Shown here in pieces: positions 24,322-34,000 of a stretch of 64,000 nt of DNA (position 1 is its first letter; each line of letters opens with the position of its first letter). A program made the position numbers and the translations under genes. The notes under the pieces are model-generated. The model saw nothing but the letters and a program-made list of their open reading frames with translations, was not told the DNA's origin and searched no databases. The stretch comes from a virus: the IMG/VR virus record IMGVR_UViG_3300045921_000463, positions 16,457 through 80,456 of that record. One strand, given 5' to 3'.

Positions 24322-25407
24322 CTAGCGCAATATGTGAGGCAGCATGTGACGTGCGACTGCCTCGATCATCGGAACAACAACCGAGTTGCCAAACTGCTTG
24401 TATGCCTGACTGTCGGAAACGACGATCCTGAACCGCGACTCTCCGGGTTTGTCGAAACCCATCAATCTGGCACATTCGCGCGGTGTGAGTCTGCGCGGGT
24501 TTGCTCCTTTGCCTCTGTTTACCAGAATGTCAGAGCCGTCCTTGTGGTACCTTGCCAACAAGGCACGTGCTACGCCGGAATTATCAACAAGGCTAAATCC
24601 GAAATTGCATCCACGAACACGCAGCTCAGCCGCACGATTTTTCAGGTATTGCCACAAACGATCACTCAGAATGTATTTCGGATTTACGCTGCCATCAGGC
24701 AGAGTGTATGGCAGTTCCGGTTCTTCCGTTCCGTCTTCTGGATGCAGGATTGTGTGTAGCTTTGGTCCATCCTGCGGCGATGGTATGTACAAATCGTCAA
24801 AACTAAACTCGCATCTTTCCCTGAAACCGACGATGATTATGCGCTCTCTGTTTTGAGGAACGTAACCGCGAGCATTGATTATGCAAGGCGACGGAACGTA
24901 ATACCCAAGGTTTCTCAAGGTGTGCATAATGACGGCAAACGTAAATCCGCCATCATGCTTTACAAGATTCTTGACGTTTTCCAGAAGGAATGCTTTTGGG
25001 CGACAATCTCTCAGTATACGCTCAATCTCAAAGAACAGGTTTCCCTGTTTTTCGCACGCAAAGCCGTGCGGCTGACCTAATGCCTTTCTGCTGCTTACAC
25101 CTGCGATGCTGAACGGTTGACACGGAAAACCCGCAACAAGCACATCGTGTTCTGGTATGTCCTTTGTTGAGACATCCCTGATGTCGCCTGCAATTTCATG
25201 CTTGTCCTGCGTAAAATTTGCTCTGTATGTCTGCTGCGCAAACTTGTTGTATTCAGACGTAAAGACACATTTTCCACCAACGGCTTCAAAACCAAGTCTG
25301 ATACCGCCTATGCCCGCAAACAGATCAATGAATGTAAACGTTGAACACTTCTTTGTCTCGAATCTGTTTCGATATGCAGCCTTGAGTCTTTTTGCCATAG
25401 CTGTCAT
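24322..25407 (-). CDS. DNA (cytosine-5) methyltransferase
   Basis: 361 aa. Class m5C methylase: motif I FIDLFAGIGGIRLGFE near 28-42, motif IV AGFPCQPFS with catalytic Cys near 96, motif VI LENVKN, motif VIII VPQNRERI, motif X NSVVVP. Target sequence not predictable. It probably protects phage DNA from host restriction. No nuclease partner follows, so it is an orphan. Start 25407 has GAGG close upstream; a shorter start at 25398 is possible. Stop is 28 bp before palindrome 24276-24294. Confidence 0.93.
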   Translation of the reverse strand: MTAMAKRLKAAYRNRFETKKCSTFTFIDLFAGIGGIRLGFEAVGGKCVFTSEYNKFAQQTYRANFTQDKHEIAGDIRDVSTKDIPEHDVLVAGFPCQPFSIAGVSSRKALGQPHGFACEKQGNLFFEIERILRDCRPKAFLLENVKNLVKHDGGFTFAVIMHTLRNLGYYVPSPCIINARGYVPQNRERIIIVGFRERCEFSFDDLYIPSPQDGPKLHTILHPEDGTEEPELPYTLPDGSVNPKYILSDRLWQYLKNRAAELRVRGCNFGFSLVDNSGVARALLARYHKDGSDILVNRGKGANPRRLTPRECARLMGFDKPGESRFRIVVSDSQAYKQFGNSVVVPMIEAVARHMLPHILR

Positions 25408-25463
25408 CAACCTCGCTTGACTTCTACAACAGGAGTGAAGGCACGCTGCGGAGCAACTCCTTG

Positions 25464-25492
25464 CCTATATGGCATAAAATGCACTACCTTAA
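25464..25492 (-). promoter_or_regulatory. Possible weak promoter for the cytosine methyltransferase
   Basis: TTAAGG (25487-25492), 17 bp, TATAGG (25464-25469). Weak match; palindrome 25517-25533 is centred about 68 bp upstream of the likely start. Confidence 0.4.
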
Positions 25493-25516
25493 AACGAGTT
25501 GCCTTGCAAGACATAT

Positions 25517-25533
25517 GCTATAACCGGTTATTA
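25517..25533. repeat. Dispersed palindrome, site 12
   Basis: TAAC-2 bp-GTTA. After the spanin lipoprotein gene, upstream of the cytosine methyltransferase promoter. Confidence 0.82.
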
Positions 25534-25546
25534 CTTCCCTCGCGGT

Positions 25547-25771
25547 TTACCGATTCTTTACACACGCTGCCTCGAAGCCGATCACTACGTCTGCGCCCGC
25601 ATTGCCAACCGCATCCGGCGTCTCTGGATGAGCCAGAAGCTGCCGCCTAAGGTTAGCGACATACGGGGCCAGCGGCGCGCATACTGCATCACTTGCGACG
25701 ATGCGGGTCTGTGGCGCGCAAGCGGCGAATCCAGTCAGGCTCGCCAGTGTAAGTAGCAGAATTCGGCTCAT
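25547..25771 (-). CDS. Lipoprotein, probable outer-membrane spanin subunit (Rz1-like)
   Basis: 74 aa from 25771. A signal segment (ILLLTLASLTGFAAC) ends in a Cys with a lipobox-like FAAC, so the mature protein would be a lipoprotein of about 56 aa. It overlaps the upstream membrane-protein gene in another frame (25689-25771), the arrangement of Rz/Rz1. With that partner it would fuse inner and outer membrane as the last lysis step. Mature Cys residues could form a disulfide. Stop is followed by palindrome 25517-25533. Confidence 0.68.
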   Translation of the reverse strand: MSRILLLTLASLTGFAACAPQTRIVASDAVCAPLAPYVANLRRQLLAHPETPDAVGNAGADVVIGFEAACVKNR

Positions 25772-26000
25772 CTGTTTTACTCCTTTCCTCTCTTTCAACA
25801 ATAGCAGTTCGGCTTTCGGCGATTGCCTGCTCTACAGCGCCAGCAACCATGTCCCGTCGTTCTATTTCTCGCATGGCAGCCTTGCCTTGTGCTTCGATGG
25901 AACCGATTTTTCGTCCACGCCTAGTACCCAAGACAGCACCAAGCACACCACCTAAAACAGTGCCGATTACAGTAACAACCGTTGCAAGAAACCACGTCAC
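25689..26000 (-). CDS. Small membrane protein, probable inner-membrane spanin
   Basis: 103 aa. N-terminal membrane segment with glycine zipper (VVTVIGTVLGGVLGAVLG) followed by a charged helix (AQGKAAMREIERRDMVAGAVEQAI). The GTG at 26000 is chosen because AAGGAG lies 7 nt upstream; the longer frame to 26030 begins with TTG. The nested lipoprotein gene supports an i-spanin role; the helical periplasmic part is shorter than in lambda Rz. Confidence 0.6.
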   Translation of the reverse strand: MTWFLATVVTVIGTVLGGVLGAVLGTRRGRKIGSIEAQGKAAMREIERRDMVAGAVEQAIAESRTAIVEREERSKTDEPNSATYTGEPDWIRRLRATDPHRRK

Positions 26001-26054
26001 ATTCGAACTCCTTGTGTTTGCGTCTGGCAAGTTAGAGGTTTGTCAGACCGTTGC

Positions 26055-26651
26055 TCATTCTCTTTCGAGAAGATGAAAAATAACCGCATCTGTTCTATCC
26101 GGCGTTCTCACACCGGCACAATCGTATTCCAAGTCTAGATACAATTCTACCCTACCCGGTTGTAGTTGTTGCGGCGGTATCACGTCTAGCCGCAACCTTG
26201 TCGATTCTACCCCAATCTGTCTAACGGGGGGAATTGGTCTCCCTGCGTATGTAATTCCAGTCTCGTCTGTAAATAACGGGATTGCCTCAAGGAACCGGCA
26301 CAGGGCACCTAGTCGTGTTCTCTGAATTACGAGATAAAGCTTTACGTTATCACCTACGTAGACGGGTTCCCGGACGTAAGACAAACCGGGTGTTTGGCGA
26401 ATTACACGATCTTCGCCGGTAGCGCGAGCTACATCTACGCTTATGCTGCGTAGTGTCTGCTCCAACTCATGAATATCGTGACGAATCACGGAAATGTCGT
26501 TTGTACTATTCCAAACCGCAGTTATCTTATCCCATACAGGTGTCAGGACAAATACGAATGCGACGATCACGCTCCACAGCATACCGCGTACCAGCAGTTT
26601 CTTGGCTTCCTCGACAAAGAGTTTGCCAGTGTTCGTGATTTGCTGGTTCAT
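26055..26651 (-). CDS. Membrane-anchored protein in lysis cassette
   Basis: 198 aa. A single membrane segment near 22-40 (GMLWSVIVAFVFVLTPVW), a short helix, then a beta-rich soluble domain of about 130 aa. The topology suggests an N-terminal anchor. No family recognised. It lies between the holin-like and spanin-like genes; a lysis or superinfection role is inference. Confidence 0.65.
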   Translation of the reverse strand: MNQQITNTGKLFVEEAKKLLVRGMLWSVIVAFVFVLTPVWDKITAVWNSTNDISVIRHDIHELEQTLRSISVDVARATGEDRVIRQTPGLSYVREPVYVGDNVKLYLVIQRTRLGALCRFLEAIPLFTDETGITYAGRPIPPVRQIGVESTRLRLDVIPPQQLQPGRVELYLDLEYDCAGVRTPDRTDAVIFHLLERE

Positions 26652-26751
26652 CTGGTCTTTCCGTCAGGCAAAGGTTTCCTCTCGGTACAGGCTCGACTCG
26701 TACGCACTCTGTTTTTTTGCGATTTTGTTCAGTGACGAATCTACGAGAAAC

Positions 26752-26982
26752 TCAGTCACCATCGCGAAAACCTCGTTCGAGCCGGTCACGCAGACCAATA
26801 AGGCCCAGACCGAGGGCGATCAACGCGGCTGGCGATGCATCGCTAGACCCGGCAAGAATTATGATAATGCGAGCCAATTCTCCAAGAGGTCTTGTAGTTG
26901 GCATTACCATTAATGCAACACCGACAGATAAGGCAAAAACTCCCGACCACCAAGTAAGCGAAGTTGGACGAATGTAACGCAT
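26752..26982 (-). CDS. Holin-like small membrane protein
   Basis: 76 aa with two membrane segments (WWSGVFALSVGVALMVM and ASPAALIALGLGLIGL) and a charged C-terminus, fitting a class II-type holin. Start 26982 has GGAG 8 nt upstream. It follows the lysozyme gene, as expected. It would form lesions in the inner membrane that release or activate the lysozyme; assignment is from topology and neighbours. Confidence 0.62.
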   Translation of the reverse strand: MRYIRPTSLTWWSGVFALSVGVALMVMPTTRPLGELARIIIILAGSSDASPAALIALGLGLIGLRDRLERGFRDGD

Positions 26983-26986
26983 GGGA

Positions 26987-27658
26987 TCAGCTCCTCTTTG
27001 TCAAGTTGATGAAAAACTGGATCAACCTAGATAGCCAACTGGACGTTATAACCGGTTGTTGCGAAGATACAGGCACTGTGGTTGCAGGCTGCGCGCGCAA
27101 CAGTTCCAGCGCTTCAACCTCGGTCAATCGTCGGATCGCTCGCGAAAAATCCACACGACCGCTTTCGTTCACTGTCCAGACCGGAATCTGGCCACTAGGG
27201 TAACGGCCATGACGGAACAGATCGCGCTCAGCTTCACGGCGCGGGATAATCGAGGCCGGTCGCCGCCAATTCATAAACGCCTCAGCCGCTGTCTCCCGCT
27301 TGCCTTCGTTCAGTTTTTGCGTCAAGGCGGCCCTCGCAATGCCACCTGTATTGTAGTGAAACGAAACCAGCGCGTCAAACTCATGCTGAGCAAGCGGAAC
27401 CTTTACAGCACGGCGCACATCTGCTTCGTAGGCAGCTATGTCAGACGCAAATAGCCGAAATGCCTGACGGATTGCAGCATCAAGATCGGCTGGCATACCG
27501 CGCGACATTTTTTCGGGGTCCGGCGGCCCGGCTGAGGCGGTATGTCCTATTCCAAACGTCCAGACGTTTTTGCTGTCGAGATATGGTCCGGGCACTACGC
27601 CTTCGTGCCGGACGATGGCCAGCTTGCCACGGTCGGTGGTTCGAATTGCTCCTGTCAT
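26987..27658 (-). CDS. GH24 (T4-type) lysozyme
   Basis: 223 aa. Catalytic Glu in RHEGV near 17-21, then PYLDSKNVWTFGIGHT with the Asp and Thr of the GH24 triad, and the helix DALVSFHYNTG. It hydrolyses peptidoglycan glycan strands. C-terminal residues 195-215 are hydrophobic (SWLSRLIQFFINL), perhaps an amphipathic anchor. Strong start context at 27658. A variant palindrome lies in its 3' end (27046-27062). A second endolysin-type gene exists at 60343. Confidence 0.88.
   Translation of the reverse strand: MTGAIRTTDRGKLAIVRHEGVVPGPYLDSKNVWTFGIGHTASAGPPDPEKMSRGMPADLDAAIRQAFRLFASDIAAYEADVRRAVKVPLAQHEFDALVSFHYNTGGIARAALTQKLNEGKRETAAEAFMNWRRPASIIPRREAERDLFRHGRYPSGQIPVWTVNESGRVDFSRAIRRLTEVEALELLRAQPATTVPVSSQQPVITSSWLSRLIQFFINLTKRS
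27046..27062. repeat. Dispersed palindrome, near-copy
   Basis: TAAC-2 bp-GTTG, one mismatch. Inside the lysozyme gene. Confidence 0.55.
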
Positions 27659-27675
27659 TGTCCCTGCTCCCGCGT

Positions 27676-27858
27676 TTATGGTGAACCAGATAATGCCAAA
27701 TCAAGCGTGAATTTCGGCAACTCCGCAAGCAATATCTCCGGGTTTAGCGACAACAAACCGCTCCGTTTATGCACCGCAACCGCCGTTTGCCAAACAATAT
27801 CTTGCCATTTGGCGATTCGGGTAGTTAGGGTGAAAGCCGTAACAGCATCATCACTCAT
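27676..27858 (-). CDS. Small hypothetical protein
   Basis: 60 aa, uncharged mix with a central helix. The start at 27858 is preceded by AGGAGG at 4 nt, one of the best ribosome sites in the window, and overlaps the preceding gene by 8 nt, so it is likely real. No function recognised; lies between fibre genes and lysozyme. Confidence 0.6.
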   Translation of the reverse strand: MSDDAVTAFTLTTRIAKWQDIVWQTAVAVHKRSGLLSLNPEILLAELPKFTLDLALSGSP

Positions 27859-28237
27859 TGTCCTCCTTTACTGCTGTCGAATCCATTGCTTTCACAGCGG
27901 TGTCAACTTCGCGCCAGCCGTCGGCGCCCGGCTCCGAGACGTTGCCCGCCGTGGTGCTGGCCCATGCTTTTCCTTTGTGCCAGACCTCGAATCCCTCGGG
28001 AAAGCCGCGCGCGCCCCCGTCGGCCTCGGTGTCGGCCCCGAATATCTGCTGCCAGTGGGGCAGATACCGACCCTCGTGATGGCGAGTCCCCAGCCTCGGC
28101 AAGTCGGCGCAATCGCGCCAGATGCCGGGCAGGCCGATGCTGGCGCAGTAGGCAGCCGCGTCGGCTTCCTCGGGCGGGATTACGATGACTTGCACCACAT
28201 TTTCGTTGTCGTCCAAGCGCGCTGCATAACGTTCCAT
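27851..28237 (-). CDS. Tail-fibre-associated protein with possible carbohydrate-binding motif
   Basis: 128 aa. The C-terminal third, FEVWHKGKAWASTTAGNVSEP and DGWREV, has the W...GK.Y/W...N...P.....W pattern of small chitin-binding or tail-associated domains. The gene sits at the end of the fibre block and could be a fibre chaperone or an adhesion accessory. It is GC-rich like its upstream neighbours. ATGA overlap at start. Confidence 0.6.
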   Translation of the reverse strand: MERYAARLDDNENVVQVIVIPPEEADAAAYCASIGLPGIWRDCADLPRLGTRHHEGRYLPHWQQIFGADTEADGGARGFPEGFEVWHKGKAWASTTAGNVSEPGADGWREVDTAVKAMDSTAVKEDNE

Positions 28238-29109
28238 CAGGCCACTCCGATCTTGTAGCGCACCACGACGATGCCCGACCCGCCGTTGCCGCCAAGCCCC
28301 GCCTGAGCGCCGCCACCACCGCCGCCCCTGTTTGTGGCGCCGTTCTGGGCGTTCACCGACAGGTTCGCCCCGTTGCCGCCGCCACCCGTGCCGCCAGCGC
28401 CGCCGGTGTTGCCGCCACTACCGCCGGTGCGTCCGCCGCCGCCGCCCCCGGCATAGACAACCGAGGTTCCGGTGATCGACGATGCAAGCCCGGCTCCGCC
28501 ATTCCCGCCAAACCCATTGACCGCTGTCTGCCCCGCGGCGCCCGCTCCACCGCCCCCGCCGCCCGCCGCGATGTTGTTTCCGCCATTGGGCGAGCCCGCG
28601 CCACCCGCGTTGCCCTGCCCGGCGGTCCCCGCTCCGCCCGCGGACTGCCGCGTTCCGCCGCCGCCGCTGCCGCCGGGCAGGCCCTGGGACGACTGCCCGG
28701 TGCCGACAACACCGCCCCCACCCCCGCCCAGCGCGGTGATGGCATTGAAGCTGCTGCTGCTGCCCGACGATCCATTCGTGCCACCGGCGCCACCCGCCCC
28801 GCCAGCCCCCACCACGATGGGAAAGCTACCGGCGCTGATTTCGACCGTGCCGCTCAGCATACCCCCCGCGCCGCCGCCGCCGCCCGCCGAGGTGCCCGCG
28901 CCCCCTCCGCCCCCGCCCCCGACGATGAGGTATTCGACCTCGCCGCCGCGCGTGACCGCAAGGATGCCCGAGGCGGTGAAGGTGTGCACCCGCCACTGGA
29001 AGCCGCCTGCGGTGATCGTGGTCTCGGCGCCGCCTGTGGCGGCGGTGTTGAAGCCTCTCCGCCCCCCGAATGGCGAACGAAGGCCGAAAGTGTCGAAGGG
29101 GTCACGCAT
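28237..29109 (-). CDS. Glycine-rich tail fibre protein
   Basis: 290 aa from 29109. After about 50 residues and a strand-rich stretch (FQWRVHTFTASGILAV, VEYLIVGGGG), it is dominated by glycine-rich runs with Ala, Ser, Thr and Asn, and ends SGIVVVRYKIG. This is the usual glycine-rich fibre tip type with poly-glycine helices that bind host receptors. Start choice is by the overlap with the upstream stop; an in-frame extension to 29166 is possible. Very GC-rich compared with the rest. Confidence 0.8.
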   Translation of the reverse strand: MRDPFDTFGLRSPFGGRRGFNTAATGGAETTITAGGFQWRVHTFTASGILAVTRGGEVEYLIVGGGGGGGAGTSAGGGGGAGGMLSGTVEISAGSFPIVVGAGGAGGAGGTNGSSGSSSSFNAITALGGGGGGVVGTGQSSQGLPGGSGGGGTRQSAGGAGTAGQGNAGGAGSPNGGNNIAAGGGGGGAGAAGQTAVNGFGGNGGAGLASSITGTSVVYAGGGGGGRTGGSGGNTGGAGGTGGGGNGANLSVNAQNGATNRGGGGGGAQAGLGGNGGSGIVVVRYKIGVA

Positions 29110-29380
29110 GGCTGACGCTCGCCACCGCTTGACCTTGGTAAGTGCGGGCATAGAGGCGGTTCGCACCAGTCAGCCCGGCAAAGTGCTCCGACATGACAAT
29201 CACCAGCCCCTGACCTGACCTCAACAAAATCGCCCCGCGAAAACTGGACGGCGGAGTTACGCCTACTGCTGCCTGTACAAGTATTGGAATATTGGAAATA
29301 TTTTGCACTCGGCAGGTCGTGACGTTCGATGATGTCAGAAGCGTGGCCGTGGTGGTCACTGTGATGTTGGCAACAGGCAT
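29102..29380 (-). CDS. Small beta-rich protein of the fibre block
   Basis: 92 aa, Thr/Val-rich (ITVTTTATLLTSSNVTTCRV), likely beta-sandwich, similar in feel to small phage proteins that cap or connect tail fibres. AGGAGG lies 6 nt before the ATG at 29380. Overlaps both neighbours. No family assigned. Confidence 0.65.
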   Translation of the reverse strand: MPVANITVTTTATLLTSSNVTTCRVQNISNIPILVQAAVGVTPPSSFRGAILLRSGQGLVIVMSEHFAGLTGANRLYARTYQGQAVASVSHA

Positions 29381-29625
29381 CGGGGCCTCCTGAGGTTCGG
29401 CAGGAAAAATCGGTGCAAGAGCGTAACGCTGGCTTTCGCCGCCCGTTTGGGCATGTCAATGGCGGTGTAGCGGGCCAGATGCGCGGCTGATTCATGGCCG
29501 AGCGCCTGCACCACGATATGGAAACGTCCGGTGCGCGCATCAACGTCAGTCCAGACAATGCTGCTTGCAGTGCCACAACCACGACAGGTGGCATTGTTTG
29601 CAGAATTTGCTGTAAACTGTACCAT
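29356..29625 (-). CDS. Small hypothetical protein of the fibre block
   Basis: 89 aa. Begins MVQFTANSANNATCRGCG with a CxxC; the second half is basic. Start overlaps the DUF2793 stop (ATGA). The last 25 bp overlap the next gene. Weakest call of the fibre block, but the ATGA coupling supports it. Confidence 0.55.
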   Translation of the reverse strand: MVQFTANSANNATCRGCGTASSIVWTDVDARTGRFHIVVQALGHESAAHLARYTAIDMPKRAAKASVTLLHRFFLPNLRRPRCLLPTSQ

Positions 29626-31094
29626 CAGCTCCGCCCCGTCGCCCTCTGGTAGCCCGCGATTGTGCCCATCCCCATGGAATAGGGCACGACAATCGTGGTC
29701 GCGGTTCCTTCGCTGGCCGTGGCGACAATGCCAGCGCCGAAAGCATTGGCGGCTGAAACGGGAATGTCCGAGGTGTTGATCACGTCGAGCACTGGCGTAG
29801 CGTTCAAGCCCTCCCAGACGCGGAACCGAACTGATGCAGCATTAGCCGGAACGTCGATTTCGAGCACATAAGCCTGCGCAACGTCTAGGGTCAGCGTCGT
29901 GCCATGGGTGGTTCTGGTGCCGTCCGCCGCAGTCTTGCAGGACAGGACATTGCCATTGATTTCGAAGTAAGCGCCATCGGTTGCGTCGGCGTGAGTTGTG
30001 GTGTCCAGCCAGCCGACCCGCACGAGGCCGGTGGCGACAGTCGTTTCCGGCGTGCCGATCCGGCCACGGAATTTGCGGGAGGTCACGCCGAACCAGTCGG
30101 AAGCGAATGCGTTGGTAACATACCGGTAGCCGCTGTTGGCCGAGGTCGATGACCGCAGCGCAAAGCCGTACGGATTGAACGCCTGCCGCAGGATGTTCAA
30201 TGCGACATTGGCGATAGTGCCGGACGCGATTGCTGTTCCCGCCCACAGGTCGTAGGAATTGGCATTGACATTCGAAAACCAGTTTTCGTTCCAATGATCC
30301 CACTGATCCAGCACCGGACCCGCAGTCGAGGGCGCGATGACAACGCTTTGCCCGGCAGACCGACATTTTACCTCGCCCGTCGTGCTGTTCAGCCAGAGCA
30401 TCCCATTGGTCGGGCTTGGGGGATCACTGGCCTGCCCGCCCAGCAGGACGGGTTCGGGCAACGTGACGCGCCCCGAGGCAGGATCGGTTCCCAGCGCCGT
30501 GAACCACGCCGCCCCGTCGGCGCTGACCTTGATTTCGAAGCTGTCGCTGCCTGCGGTGCCCATTTCGGCGCGGCCCGAAAAGCCGGTCTGGAACAAAAGA
30601 CTGGCTGTGTTGCTCGCAGCAGCCTTGTTGATTTTTATTTGATGACCATTACCGGCATGGTTAAACAACGAAGCCGCAGACGACAGCGCAAGTTTGTTTG
30701 TGTTGTCGAACGATGTGTTGATTCCTATTCCTGCAAGGTTGTTGAAATTGAGCGAGGACGCAAAATCTATCCAGTTGGATCCGTTATAAATGCGAAAAAG
30801 ACCGGTTGATTGTACATATGCGAGATAGCCAGTGGCAGGAAGCAGGCGTATCCATGCGTTACCGACACGAAAGGCTATGCTTTTGTCCCAGCCGGACCAG
30901 CTTCCAGTTGCACCTGTCGGTACGATGTATCTGTCGCCGTTGTTTGGAGAACCCGGTGGACTGCTTGTGCTGTCGGACAGCACCGAAATTTGCGCAAGTG
31001 CATCAATGAAGCGCAACGCTTCATTGATCGTAACGTGCTTTTGCGCCTGACCCGCCGCTAGCAGCGGCAACCCCATGATGGTGGTGACGGCCAT
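29625..31094 (-). CDS. DUF2793 tail protein, mosaic
   Basis: 489 aa. The N-terminal 115 residues match the DUF2793 pattern (GLPLLAAGQAQKHVTINEAL, PNNGDRYIVPTGATGSW, WIRLLPATGYLAYV), common in alphaproteobacterial phages and GTA-like elements. A Ser/Ala/Asn-rich connecting part follows, then a beta-rich C-terminal domain that likely contacts the receptor. The DNA changes from moderate GC (31094 to about 30620) to GC-rich (about 30620 to 29625), so the C-terminal part was probably exchanged. The protein would be at the tail tip beside the megatron. Confidence 0.82.
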   Translation of the reverse strand: MAVTTIMGLPLLAAGQAQKHVTINEALRFIDALAQISVLSDSTSSPPGSPNNGDRYIVPTGATGSWSGWDKSIAFRVGNAWIRLLPATGYLAYVQSTGLFRIYNGSNWIDFASSLNFNNLAGIGINTSFDNTNKLALSSAASLFNHAGNGHQIKINKAAASNTASLLFQTGFSGRAEMGTAGSDSFEIKVSADGAAWFTALGTDPASGRVTLPEPVLLGGQASDPPSPTNGMLWLNSTTGEVKCRSAGQSVVIAPSTAGPVLDQWDHWNENWFSNVNANSYDLWAGTAIASGTIANVALNILRQAFNPYGFALRSSTSANSGYRYVTNAFASDWFGVTSRKFRGRIGTPETTVATGLVRVGWLDTTTHADATDGAYFEINGNVLSCKTAADGTRTTHGTTLTLDVAQAYVLEIDVPANAASVRFRVWEGLNATPVLDVINTSDIPVSAANAFGAGIVATASEGTATTIVVPYSMGMGTIAGYQRATGRS

Positions 31095-31095
31095 T

Positions 31096-34000
31096 TTACA
31101 CCTTGAGCTCGTATTCGGCTACCAGGGGTTTGACAAGAACATTCGATAGCTGCCTGATTCGTACCCTCAGGGTAGAGTTTCTCGGCAGTACGATTCCAAA
31201 ATCGGCTATCTGCTGACTACCTGTATACGTATAGGTTGTACTGTTGTTTACAGTAACTTCTCTGACAATATCGGTATTGTCCAATATTGTCAATCTGTAG
31301 GACTCAGAGGACTCGGAAAGCGGGATTTCCTCTAGGTTGAATGAATCGGACTGCAAGGAACGATCCCTGCGAATCCAGTTTATAACGATGTTATTATCCG
31401 TTCTGTATGTTATCGGGTGTACCGAAATAACCGGAGCATACGGAGAAAGTCCCCTGCCATCCGGTGTATATTCGATTTCAGAAAACCGTTGGTCTGACAA
31501 CGGTACACCCAGAGGGCCTACTGTTATACTGGTTTCGATGCCGATGTCTTCGATGCCGTAAGGTAGTTCGTTTCCTTGTCTGCGCAGTAGCACAAGTATG
31601 CTATCGACAGGTTTTTCCTGCGAACTGTTCACATCGGTTCCGAACAAACCCCTTATCAGTTTGCTGAAACGGTAGGTTCTTGTTCCTACAAGTTGTATGT
31701 TCTGTACAGAAATGATTTCGTATTCGTTATTCGGGTGTACTACCGCAAACAGATTTATGTTGTTCAGGAATTCGCTGTCGCTAACGCTGACCATCGTCTG
31801 TTCGCTCATTACGGCAGTAAATTCTGTCCCGTGATCTATGACATGAGGCTGGCCCGGCGGTAACTCTGTCAACAGAACACCGAAAATGGACGGTGTTTCT
31901 ATAGCCACGGACTCGCCTCCTTCCGTGATGACTACGGCGCCAAGCCCCCACTGCGGAGAGAACGACCTCACTTCTACGCTGGTTTGGCTCTGTTCGTTTC
32001 TATATACCGGCAAATCTAGAACCTGTGTAAAGAACCCGCTGATGCGTCTGTCTGTTTGCGTAGTATCCTTCGGGATTATATCGTCATAAAACGCTGCATC
32101 GAGAATTGCCGGATTGAACGACCTGCATTCGATTTTCAGCATGTCGAGAAAATCTGTACGAGCAACCGTATACCTGTAGACATTGCCGTTTTCGTTCACT
32201 ACTTCTATGCTATCGCCGGGATGAACAACGCCATAGGACGGCGGAAGCGATCCTTGAAGTATGTTGCGGGAAGCCCATGTGTTGTAGTGATAGATGTGGG
32301 CCTGCCTGTAAAGACATGCAGGATATGCCGAAAACGGGAAGTTTTCGGCGTTTCTCGAATCAGAAACCGGAGACTCATAGTAGCTGTCAACCATGATGGT
32401 CTTGTAGCCGCCATCGGACCTCTGCGCCGACCATGACAGATATGCAGGCAATTCCTTGTCTGCTATTCTCTCTACCGACACGGATGGTTCTTCATCTCCT
32501 TCGTTCCAGAGAAAATGCTCGAACGGTATTCTGTGATCGGAGCCGTTACCCCTGTGTGAAAATTGCAGTATGCCTTCCTTTTCGTATCCGTCGAAAAGGA
32601 AAAATCTTGCAACAGGCTCTATACACTGTGTCGCAGACATTGCGGTGATTATGACGTAACCCTCTACCTGCCCGTATAGTTTGTAGGTATCTATCCTGTT
32701 TGGATCGACACCGGCTTCTTTGCACAATTCGTAAACAAGCCCAGCTACGTCGGCTGATCCTATACGTCCGGTAATCCAGTGCCCGAACTCCCAGTTTGCA
32801 CGGTCATTCCACATGTCGTTTTCGACTGGAAACTCTGGATAAGGCCGAGCATCCCAAGTCCATATGGACGTGTTGTTCAGATCGAGCATCGGAAGGTTGG
32901 TAACAGTCGATAACGGGTTATTGGCGGAGTCCGACCAATAGTAATGTAGCGCCTTTATGTATTGTCTTTGAATTATCGTATCGAACCACGATCTTGAGAA
33001 ATAGGGAACCGCACTTTCCGAGGACTTCGGATCGAAAAACACGTTTGGCTGGTTCGTGCCTCGGTCGATGGCGGGGCATCCGGCTTCCGTAAACCAGAAC
33101 TGTTTCGACTCCGGCACCCATGCCGTAGGTGCACCGCTTTCTATCCCGTTCGGGCGATTGAAGTGTTGATTCGACCACCAGTTGCGCAAATCCTTGTAAC
33201 GAAATACCCACGGCTTGTTGTACGCACCATCTGTTATTGGCGTTCTGATCTGCGCTTCGCGGTCGGCATTCGAAGCGTAGAACCAGTCATAGCCCTCACC
33301 ACGTGCAATGTTGTTTTTCAGGTAATCTATGTCGTATATTGTCTTCCACCCCTCTTGCGCGTCGAGGTGATTGAACCCGTCGCGCCAGTCGGAGAGCGGC
33401 ATGTAGTTGTCGATGCCGATAAAGTCGATGTTCGAGTCTGACCAGAGCGGGTCGAGGTGGAAGAACACATCCCCACTGCCATCTTGCGGCTGGTGGCCGA
33501 AGTATTCCGACCAGTCCGCAGCATAGCTTATCTTGGTGCTGGACCCAAGAATGGCTCTGACATCGGCAGCAAGTTCTATAAATTTTTGCACTGCGGGGTA
33601 GTTGGATGCGTTAGAGCGGATTGTGGTAAGCCCGCGCATTTCTGAACCGATCAAAAAAGCATCCACACCTCCCGCTGCTGCACAGAGGTGTGCATAGTGC
33701 AAAATCATCCTGCGAAAACCCCACTCTGTCGGCGATCCGGTCCACGACACGTTTGTGCCGGAGACAGAAAAATCTGTGATAGAGGCATTTCCAAAAAAAC
33801 TGTTCACTTGCGCAGCGGCAGCGGCAGTTTTATCTACGCTTCCCGCATATCCACTTGCCGGGGAACAGGTAATCCTGCCCCGCCAAGGAAAAACGGATTG
33901 TCCCGTCTGCGAGGCGTTATCGCTGTAGGGATCGGGCAGAGTATTGTCAGGCGGCACGTCCATCAGGATAAACGGGTAAAAGGTGACTTTCAGCCCGCGC

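Noticed and set aside
28472-29218. Proline-rich plus-strand frame
   Set aside because: It is the antisense of the glycine-rich fibre gene: Gly codons read as Pro on the other strand.
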